From the NCBI GenBank assembly GCA_002341345.1, contig DDNW01000125.1:4875-21552 (forward strand): a stretch of 16,678 nucleotides of DNA. The letters run 5' to 3'. Every line of letters starts with the position of its first letter. The stretch's first letter is position 1. A program made the position numbers and the translations under genes. Below the pieces are notes generated by a model. That model did not search any database. It saw only the letters and a list, made by a program, of their open reading frames with translations, and was not told the origin of the DNA. Below, piece after piece: positions 8,096-13,774 of the stretch. This DNA is from Erythrobacter sp. UBA2510. Its GTDB lineage: Bacteria; Pseudomonadota; Alphaproteobacteria; Sphingomonadales; Sphingomonadaceae.

Positions 8096-8118
8096 ATAGG
8101 GCCCATCTACCGCCCTAT
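8096..8118 (+). promoter_or_regulatory. Perfect 7-bp dyad that buries the hydrolase start codon
   Basis: ATAGGGC (8096-8102) is the exact reverse complement of GCCCTAT (8112-8118), with nine bases between. The second arm includes the A and U of the start codon (ATG at 8117). The first arm includes AGGG (8098-8101), the only Shine-Dalgarno-like stretch nearby. In mRNA this would hide both elements. As DNA it could equally be a repressor dyad. Confidence 0.55.
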
Positions 8119-9433
8119 GGATTCTGCCGTCATCCCTGCCTCGACCAACCAGGACATTCTCTCCGGAGATGACTGGTATGACGACGATGCCAGTCGCTTA
8201 GCGGACGACTGGGACGCGAAACCCAGTTGGAAAGAGGCGCTGAATTCGGAGCGGGCGCGCCTGCTGCAAAGGCAATTGCGCCCGGTTGCGATTGGTGGCC
8301 TTGGCCTCGTGGCAACGGCGGCCATCGGCGGCTTTCTGGCGGGCAATGTCGACCCTTCCGCCCTGCCCGACCCGGTCCCGGCCACGGCCCGACTGGAGGC
8401 ATTCTGGTCCGATAGGCTCGGCCCGAGCGACATCTCGATGCAATATATGGCGCTTGCCGATGAAATGGGCAGCGGCGCCATGCCCGCAGCGGCTGGCGAT
8501 GACGCCAGCGCCGCACCCTTCGTCTTTGCTGGCGACGGCTTGCAAAAGCTGACCGCTGCCCAGTGCCTTGCGACCGCCGCATGGTACGAAGCCGGCGACG
8601 ATCCGACCGGCCAGCGCTCGGTCATGCAGGTGGTGCTCAACCGCGTGCGGCATCCGGCCTTTCCCAATTCGATCTGCGGGGTGGTGTTTCAGGGCTCGGA
8701 GCGTGCCACCGGCTGCCAGTTCACTTTCACCTGCGACGGTTCGATGACCCGACGCAAGCCCTCCGCCGCCGCATGGTCGCGGGCACAGGCGCTTGGCCAG
8801 CGTGCGCTCAGCGGAGATGTCGATCCCTCGGTGCGCGAGGCGACGCATTATCACGCCGACTACGTGACCCCGTGGTGGAGCCCGCATTTGCGGCAGGTGG
8901 CCAAGGTCGGGTCACACATCTTCTACCGCTGGGACGGGCAAAAGGGGATTCGCCTGAGCACGTCGTCGCGCAGCGGCGTGGAAGTGCTGCCCTCGGCGCT
9001 CTATGCAGGTTCCGAGGCCGGGGTGCCCGCTTCGGCGGTCGCCGGCTCGCGCGACGCAGCATCGGCGGACCTTGCCGCCAGTGCCGTCGCTGCCAGAAGT
9101 CAGCCTGCCCCGGCCGCCGATATTCCGGGCCGCCAGGTGGTGCAATTGTCGTCGGCCAAGGCCTCCGGTCGCTGGGCAGTGGAGGCGCTCGGGCGTTGCT
9201 CGAACCGCGCTTCGTGCCAGGTCGTCGGCTATCAGGGTTTCGACAAGGCCGCGCGCAATCGTGGCAAGGTCGAAGTCGAACGTCCCGATTTCCTGTTCGT
9301 GCGTGACGCCGCCTCTGGCCGCGAGGTAGCGCTGTGGAACTGTGCGCAAATCGCTCGTCCCAATGCCAGCCAGTGCCTGCCCGCCGATCAGGGCGAGCTC
9401 AAGGTCCTGATGCGGGCTGGCCTCGGCAACTGA
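8117..9433 (+). CDS. Membrane-anchored cell-wall hydrolase, SleB/CwlJ family (Hydrolase_2)
   Basis: This 438-residue protein has a cytoplasmic N-terminus rich in Asp, Glu and Trp, one membrane anchor (about 56-77), then a periplasmic region. The Hydrolase_2 domain spans about 143-270: LTAAQCLATAAWYEAGDDPTGQRSVMQVVLNR carries the family's catalytic glutamate (Glu158), and THYHADYVTPWW (about 243-254) with HIFYRW (about 267-272) closes it. Members cut peptidoglycan glycan strands; in proteobacteria they act in envelope growth or remodelling rather than spore germination. The C-terminal 150 residues are an extra segment with paired cysteines (for example CSNRASC and two later Cys), function unknown. 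An in-frame stop at 8081-8083 and no other start codon after it fix ATG 8117 as the earliest start. The ribosome site is poor and lies in a dyad. Confidence 0.92.
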   Translation: MDSAVIPASTNQDILSGDDWYDDDASRLADDWDAKPSWKEALNSERARLLQRQLRPVAIGGLGLVATAAIGGFLAGNVDPSALPDPVPATARLEAFWSDRLGPSDISMQYMALADEMGSGAMPAAAGDDASAAPFVFAGDGLQKLTAAQCLATAAWYEAGDDPTGQRSVMQVVLNRVRHPAFPNSICGVVFQGSERATGCQFTFTCDGSMTRRKPSAAAWSRAQALGQRALSGDVDPSVREATHYHADYVTPWWSPHLRQVAKVGSHIFYRWDGQKGIRLSTSSRSGVEVLPSALYAGSEAGVPASAVAGSRDAASADLAASAVAARSQPAPAADIPGRQVVQLSSAKASGRWAVEALGRCSNRASCQVVGYQGFDKAARNRGKVEVERPDFLFVRDAASGREVALWNCAQIARPNASQCLPADQGELKVLMRAGLGN

Positions 9434-9464
9434 CACACCTGCCATCGGGCAAATTGCTACAGGC

Positions 9465-9502
9465 AAAGAAAAACCGGGCGGAACGACATTGTTCCGGCCC
9501 GG
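9465..9502 (-). terminator. Rho-independent terminator of the response regulator gene
   Basis: CCGGGC-GGAAC (9474-9484) pairs with GTTCC-g-GCCCGG (9491-9502) around a six-base loop: eleven pairs, mostly G-C, with one bulged base. On the minus strand the stem is followed at once by TTTTTCTTT (9473-9465). It lies 33 bases after the stop of the minus-strand regulator. The plus-strand side has no such T-run, so it mainly serves the minus strand, though it may also slow transcription from the hydrolase gene. Confidence 0.88.
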
Positions 9503-9535
9503 CCTTCATGATTCAGGAGGTAAAATCGCGCGCAA

Positions 9536-10207
9536 TCAGGCCATGTGAGAGCCCGGCCCGTAATTCTGGCCGATACCGCGAGAATTGGCCCAGATGGCGG
9601 CCTGCGTGCGGTTCTTGACGTTGAGCTTGCGCAGGATGGCCTTCACGTGGACTTTCACCGTCGCTTCGCAAACATCGAGTTCGCGCGCGATCACCTTGTT
9701 GGGATAGCCTTCGATCAGGCAGGCGAGCACGTCGACTTCGCGAGGCGAGAGGTTGGCAGCCTTGAGACCGGCGACCGAGTCCGAGGTCGGCAGCTTCGGC
9801 GCCATCCGCTGGTCGAGCACATCGACCAGATCGGGCGGGAGCACACGCTCGCCAATCGCGGCAAGTTTGAGCGCGGCCATCAGCGGCTGCACCCGGTGGG
9901 CCTTGATGATATATCCGCGTGCACCACTGCGGAAGCAGTCGATCATCGCGGTCAAATCAAAACTGGATGCAAGGACAACGACCGAGGCATTATCCATAAG
10001 CTGAGTGATGTGAGAAACCGCTTCGACCTGTGCCTCAACCGGAGGGCTGTCCAGGAGGAAGAGCGTCTCGACATCGAAATCGCGCGGATTGATCTGCGAC
10101 ACGTCCTCGAGTGATCCGCAGACCTGGAAACCTTCACTACGAAGCAGATTCCCAAGTCCCTCACGCGAGATGTCGTTGCTACTAATCAAGCAGACTGGCG
10201 GCAACAT
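9536..10207 (-). CDS. Response regulator, LuxR/NarL family
   Basis: This 223-residue DNA-binding regulator has an N-terminal receiver domain (about 4-115) and a C-terminal LuxR-type helix-turn-helix (about 150-215, LSPREVDVLACLIEGYPNKVIARELDVCEATVKVHVKAILRKLNVKNR). Asp53 in FLLDSPP fits the phosphoacceptor and Lys102 in GYIIKAH the conserved lysine. The acidic pocket is Asn11-Asp12 instead of the usual two acidic residues, and Ser81 or Ser82 takes the switch Thr/Ser place. Phosphorylation may therefore be altered. No histidine kinase is adjacent. It lies downstream of, and on the same strand as, the polysaccharide export gene (174-base gap) and has its own terminator. Control of the polysaccharide locus is likely from position but not shown. 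A GGGGG block ten bases before the ATG may serve as ribosome site. Confidence 0.92.
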   Translation of the reverse strand: MLPPVCLISSNDISREGLGNLLRSEGFQVCGSLEDVSQINPRDFDVETLFLLDSPPVEAQVEAVSHITQLMDNASVVVLASSFDLTAMIDCFRSGARGYIIKAHRVQPLMAALKLAAIGERVLPPDLVDVLDQRMAPKLPTSDSVAGLKAANLSPREVDVLACLIEGYPNKVIARELDVCEATVKVHVKAILRKLNVKNRTQAAIWANSRGIGQNYGPGSHMA

Positions 10208-10255
10208 AATCCAAATACCCCCTAAAGCACATAACTCAAAAGCGGTGGCCTCTCT

Positions 10256-10267
10256 TTCTTTTTAGTT
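10256..10267 (-). repeat. Copy 2 of shared 12-mer AACTAAAAAGAA
   Basis: This copy is identical to the minus-strand 12-mer at 5889-5900 and is again followed by AGAGA. It lies about 50 bases upstream of the response regulator start, within the 174-base gap behind the export gene. The same orientation relative to two regulator-like genes suggests a shared promoter element, but two copies are too few to be sure. Confidence 0.4.
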
Positions 10268-10381
10268 TTGGCGACTCGTTTTGTGATCCCTATGTGCTGC
10301 ACCTGCGAAGGGGAATCAATGGCGGGGGCAACAACTGTCTCGTTTTTGCACATTCTTCTGTGAAGGGCCAGAAATACCCGC

Positions 10382-10987
10382 TCAGAAAAAGGCTTCGCGC
10401 ACCGTGATCGTATCACCGGGGGCAATTTCGAGGGGGGTATTGTCGAGCTGGACGCGGCGCGCCGTGCCCCAGTCCTGCCGCAAAAGGATAACCGATCCGC
10501 GATCGGCCCGCGCGGTAAACCCGCCCGCCTTGGCCACGGCCTGCTCCAGCGTCAGCCGGTCGCCATATTCATATTCGCCCGGCTGGTTGACTTCGCCCAG
10601 GATGTAGAACGGGCGATATTCAAGCACTTCGACCGATACGCGCGGGCTCAGCACATAGCCGCCCGCGAGATAGCTTTGGGCGATCGCGTCGCCCAGCTGC
10701 GCCGGGCTCAAGCCCGAGGCATCGATCGATTCGATCAGCGGCAGAGCTAGGTGTCCCTCCTCGCCAACGGTGAATTCGCCCGTCAGTTCGGGTTCGTCGA
10801 ATATCGTCACGCGCAGCCGGTCGCCCGCCCCGATCTGGTATCCCTGCGCCAGCTGTCCGTTGGCCGCCGAGACGCTCATCACTTCCATGCCGGAACCGGT
10901 GCATGAGGCCAGTGCGAGGCTGCAGATGAGCAGTCCGTGACGCATCGCCCGTTTGGGCAGTTTACCTACAAGACCGCTACGAACCAT
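10382..10987 (-). CDS. Short polysaccharide export lipoprotein, Wza/OPX family
   Basis: This 201-residue protein is the periplasmic or outer-membrane export component of the polysaccharide locus. It begins with a lipoprotein signal peptide: a basic stretch, a hydrophobic core, then the lipobox LAS-C with acylated Cys29. The Poly_export domain follows (about 48-123, YQIGAGDRLRVTIFDEPELTGEFTVGEEG), then one SLBB domain (about 126-178, FYILGEVNQPGEYEY). The chain ends at VREAFF with no C-terminal helix of the kind that forms the Wza outer-membrane pore. E. coli Wza is about 380 residues, so this is a minimal form. AGGAGG (minus strand, 10993-10998) five bases before the ATG strongly supports this start. 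It diverges from the sugar transferase, so the two share a control region. Confidence 0.93.
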   Translation of the reverse strand: MVRSGLVGKLPKRAMRHGLLICSLALASCTGSGMEVMSVSAANGQLAQGYQIGAGDRLRVTIFDEPELTGEFTVGEEGHLALPLIESIDASGLSPAQLGDAIAQSYLAGGYVLSPRVSVEVLEYRPFYILGEVNQPGEYEYGDRLTLEQAVAKAGGFTARADRGSVILLRQDWGTARRVQLDNTPLEIAPGDTITVREAFF

Positions 10988-11304
10988 ACTTCCCTCCTGC
11001 TGCGCCTGATGTTCGGCGTAGTGTTCATCGTGTGCTGATGGAATAGCAAGACTTTCCGATGGTTAATACCCGAACTTAGTGCCCTTAGGCCCATCACCTT
11101 TCGGGATGAGAGATACGGTTAACGGCCAGATAACCCTAATCAATTCGGATAGGTGCCGCCTAACCCGATGCCCGATTGTGCCAGAGCCCGAAAAGGGAAA
11201 ATGTGGCTCTCGTCAACGGCTTGGACACGGGCCGACCACGTAATCGCCATGGGCTGAACGATATCAGGCACTTGGCGCGTCGAAGATAGCGAGTTGAACG
11301 GGTA
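10988..11304. promoter_or_regulatory. Divergent control region of the polysaccharide locus
   Basis: These 317 bases separate the export lipoprotein (leftward) from the sugar transferase (rightward) and must hold promoters for both. Visible elements are a TTAA-n7-ATAA stretch (11119-11133), one mismatch from the CtrA-type TTAA-n7-TTAA, and the dyad AGAGCC-n16-GGCTCT (11183-11210). I could not pick out convincing -35/-10 pairs. A minus-strand open frame across 11140-11667 is antisense to the transferase and looks spurious. Confidence 0.5.
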
Positions 11305-12087
11305 ATGGACCGCACAGATTACCAATTGGTTGATGGCTCCGGGGATTATGGCGCCGAAGCGTCGAGCCTCGACGGGTTTGCCATCGCCCGCGCAGCAACC
11401 AGCGAAGCGGATGCGCTGCTGATCCTGCCGACGATCGCGTCCTTCGCACCCCAGCGCAAGCCCGCCTTGCCCAAGGTGCAGCTCGATGCCGGACGCATCA
11501 TCGACATCGTGCTGGCGGCAACGCTCCTGGTGCTGCTGTCGCCCGTACTGGCGCTGATCGCTTTGGCGATTCGGATGACAAGCAAGGGCAAGGCGATGTT
11601 TGTTCATCAGCGCGTGGGCGCCGGCGGTCGGCCGTTCGGCTGCCTCAAGTTCCGCTCCATGCGGCACAATGCCGACCAGCTACTGACCGAAATCCTGCGC
11701 GATCGCCCCGATCTGCGCCGCGAATGGCTGGAAACGCGCAAGCTGCCGGTCGATCCGCGCATCACGCCGCTGGGTCGCATCCTGCGCAAGACCAGCCTCG
11801 ATGAACTGCCGCAGCTGATCAACGTGCTGCGCGGCGACATGGCACTGGTGGGCCCACGCCCGATCGTCTCGGAAGAATTGAGCCATTATGGCCGCTATGC
11901 CGCCAGCTATTTCGGTGCCCGTCCGGGCCTGACCGGCCTGTGGCAGGTGACGGGCCGGAGCGGCACTTCCTACCGCCGCCGCGTGGCGACCGATCACTTC
12001 TATTATCGCCACCGCAACCTGATGATGGACATGAAGATCCTGTTCGCCACCGTGCCGGCCGTTCTGCTGCAGCGAGGCGCCTGTTGA
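11305..12087 (+). CDS. Priming sugar-phosphate transferase, ExoY/WbaP/WcaJ-type (bacterial sugar transferase)
   Basis: This 260-residue enzyme should transfer a hexose-1-phosphate from a UDP-sugar to undecaprenyl phosphate, the first step of repeat-unit assembly at the inner membrane. It has the short, one-membrane-segment form: a non-conserved N-terminus (1-60), a membrane segment or re-entrant helix (about 65-90) and the catalytic domain. Family motifs are visible: KFRSM (115-119), the catalytic pair Asp166-Glu167 in KTSLDELPQ, GPRP (183-186), RPGLTGLWQV (206-215), and a late DHFYYRHRNLMMDMKIL. The four- or five-helix N-terminal domain and the CoA-binding-like domain of WcaJ/WbaP are absent. 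Glucose or galactose specificity cannot be decided. The ribosome site before ATG 11305 is weak. It is the first gene of the rightward polysaccharide cluster. Confidence 0.93.
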   Translation: MDRTDYQLVDGSGDYGAEASSLDGFAIARAATSEADALLILPTIASFAPQRKPALPKVQLDAGRIIDIVLAATLLVLLSPVLALIALAIRMTSKGKAMFVHQRVGAGGRPFGCLKFRSMRHNADQLLTEILRDRPDLRREWLETRKLPVDPRITPLGRILRKTSLDELPQLINVLRGDMALVGPRPIVSEELSHYGRYAASYFGARPGLTGLWQVTGRSGTSYRRRVATDHFYYRHRNLMMDMKILFATVPAVLLQRGAC

Positions 12088-12343
12088 TCAGAATAGCGAG
12101 GGTTTGCGGTAACCGATTTTAAGCGATAGCCACCACATAAAGAGGAATGCGCCTTCAGAATGCCGAGAAAATGACCGCCCACACAATCAATGACATGGGG
12201 ACGGCAACGATCAAGCCACGCGCAAAGCTCTTCGGGTTCGCAACCACGGCATCCTGGCGCAACAATGCAGGCAGGTCTGTTTCAGGTCTCATCGCGGCTC
12301 GAGCTCAGTACCAAGATATAAAAAAACCTGTCATAAAGATTTT

Positions 12344-12358
12344 TGGATCAACGATCCA
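12344..12358. promoter_or_regulatory. Perfect inverted repeat TGGATC-AAC-GATCCA
   Basis: These are six-base arms around a three-base centre in AT-rich DNA, 49 bases before the beta-barrel ATG. The size and symmetry suit an operator for a dimeric regulator. The response regulator about 2 kb to the left is a candidate, but this is inference. In RNA it would be a short hairpin. Confidence 0.45.
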
Positions 12359-12366
12359 GTAATAAG

Positions 12367-12381
12367 GCAGTACGCGACTGC
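12367..12381. promoter_or_regulatory. Inverted repeat GCAGT-ACGCG-ACTGC
   Basis: These are five-base perfect arms with a five-base centre, starting nine bases after the previous dyad and ending 26 before the ATG of the beta-barrel gene. The tandem placement of two dyads makes a regulatory leader or paired operators more plausible than either dyad alone. Confidence 0.4.
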
Positions 12382-12406
12382 ACTGATCTATTGGGGATTT
12401 CCCGAA

Positions 12407-13723
12407 ATGTACCATCCGATGCGCAAAGCCGCTTCTACACTGCATCCTTCAATGGCTGCGACCGTCACCAATCCTCGCCACCGACTCGCTTTCACGGCAG
12501 GGCTCGGCGCGATCATGGCTGCCGCTATTCTGGCGCCGCAGTCTGCACAGGCACAGACACTGGGCGACGAGGTCATGCTGCCGACCGACATCTTCGATGC
12601 GCCCGGCGGCGAAGGCCTGCGCGTTTCGCCAGTCCTGATCCTGCGCCCGCAAATCGACATCACCGGCCAGTATGACAGCAATGTCTACAACCAGCCGACG
12701 GGCGAAATCGACGATTTCCTCGCGATCATCCGTCCGGCGATGACGCTGGTCACCGACCTGCCGCGCCATGAGCTGGAATTCTATGCCGATGCGCAGGTCC
12801 GGCGCTATGCCGATGTCAGCGATGAGAACAGCGAACAGTACCAGATCCGCGGTTCGACCCGTTACGATCTGGGCTCGCGAACGACGCTGGCGACAAATGT
12901 CGGCGTGGCGCGACGGATCGAACAGCGCGGCACCACCGGCGACACGTTCAACACCGATTCGCCGATCGAGTTCACCGAAGTGTTCGCCGGTTTCCAGGCC
13001 GCGCGCACGGGCGGTCAGCTCGAACTGCTGGCCGATGCCAATTTCCGGCGCACCGATTATTCCGATGCCGAGGTCGGCGGCCTGCCGGTGCTGCTCGATT
13101 TCCGCAATGCGCGGCAGATGAACGGCGCGATGACCGCGCGCTATGGTATCGGAGCGAACACGCGCGCGACGGTTCGGGTCGGGCTTAACGACGTCAAATA
13201 TCTCGTCGATACCGGCGTGCCGCGCGACTCCTGGGGCTATAACGCACTTGCCGGCATCCAGTACGAGGTCAGCTCGCTGATCGATGTCGAGGTCGCTGCG
13301 GGCTATGTGCATCAGGAATTTGACGACCCGACGGTCGATTCGGTCAGCGGGGTCGACTATCTGGTGTCGGTCGACTGGACGCCCAAGCCGCAATATCTGG
13401 TCACGGTCGAAGGGCGGCGTAATGTCATCGCCAGCCCGCTCAACAATGCTCCGGTGATCATCCGCAGCACTTTCGCATTGACTGGTCAGGCAGCCGCGAC
13501 CGATCGGGTGCTGCTCGATGCGGCGGTCACCTTCACCCACGAGGATTACAGCGGGGTCGACCGCGCCGACAAGTTCCTGTTCGTCGGCGGCGGCGTCAGC
13601 TATCGTCTGACCGAAAATGTGATGGCGCGCACGATGATCGGGTGGCGCAAACGCGACAGTGACACGGTTGCCGCCGAATACGATGGAATCGCAGTTGGTG
13701 CAGGCCTCAGCCTCGTAATATAA
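12407..13723 (+). CDS. Outer-membrane beta-barrel protein of the polysaccharide locus (BBP2_2-like)
   Basis: This 438-residue protein has a signal peptide ending in SAQA|QT (cleavage after about residue 49). It then has alternating polar/hydrophobic strands characteristic of an outer-membrane barrel, from about residue 70 to the end, with the motif LRPQIDITGQYDSNVYNQPTG (about 80-100) typical of the BBP2_2 family found in exopolysaccharide clusters. The last strand ends GAGLSLVI rather than the classical aromatic residue. The long pre-sequence suggests the true start may be Met5 (12419) or Met16 (12452), though GGGGA (12393-12397) nine bases before ATG 12407 favours the longer form. I infer that it lets polymer cross the outer membrane, partnered with the short export lipoprotein. 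A structural or assembly role is the alternative. Confidence 0.88.
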   Translation: MYHPMRKAASTLHPSMAATVTNPRHRLAFTAGLGAIMAAAILAPQSAQAQTLGDEVMLPTDIFDAPGGEGLRVSPVLILRPQIDITGQYDSNVYNQPTGEIDDFLAIIRPAMTLVTDLPRHELEFYADAQVRRYADVSDENSEQYQIRGSTRYDLGSRTTLATNVGVARRIEQRGTTGDTFNTDSPIEFTEVFAGFQAARTGGQLELLADANFRRTDYSDAEVGGLPVLLDFRNARQMNGAMTARYGIGANTRATVRVGLNDVKYLVDTGVPRDSWGYNALAGIQYEVSSLIDVEVAAGYVHQEFDDPTVDSVSGVDYLVSVDWTPKPQYLVTVEGRRNVIASPLNNAPVIIRSTFALTGQAAATDRVLLDAAVTFTHEDYSGVDRADKFLFVGGGVSYRLTENVMARTMIGWRKRDSDTVAAEYDGIAVGAGLSLVI

Positions 13724-13741
13724 CGCTCGGGCACGCCCCGA

Positions 13742-13763
13742 AGGGAGTCGAACGCAAGTTCGA
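13742..13763 (+). promoter_or_regulatory. Shine-Dalgarno followed by a GNRA-loop hairpin before the autokinase
   Basis: The 51-base gap before the autokinase contains AGGGAG (13742-13747), directly followed by TCGAAC-GCAA-GTTCGA (13748-13763), a perfect six-pair stem closed by a GCAA tetraloop. The ATG is at 13775. Unfolded, the Shine-Dalgarno is 27 bases away, too far. Folded, the hairpin leaves about 11 bases. Another small stem, TCGGG-n5-CCCGA (13727-13741), precedes it. No stronger ribosome site is nearer. Confidence 0.5.
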
Positions 13764-13774
13764 GAAATGACACG

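Larger units (their letters stand above)
12088..12406. other. 319-base AT-richer leader before the beta-barrel gene
   Basis: This gap lies between two same-strand polysaccharide genes and is AT-rich for this genome, notably at 12310-12365. GGTT-n6-AACC followed by GATTTT (12101-12120) is a weak terminator-like stem after the transferase. Two dyads occur near the right end. A 71-codon frame (12147-12362) has no ribosome site at a usable distance and no recognisable domain, so I do not call it. The gap suggests that the beta-barrel gene has its own promoter. Confidence 0.45.

Noticed and set aside
10222..10425. 67-codon minus-strand frame between the export lipoprotein and the response regulator
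   Set aside because: It overlaps the end of the lipoprotein gene and has no family resemblance or ribosome site; it probably arises by chance.
12147..12362. 71-codon plus-strand frame before the beta-barrel gene
   Set aside because: The GAGG before its ATG is only one or two bases away, no domain is visible, and the end overlaps a dyad. Low support.
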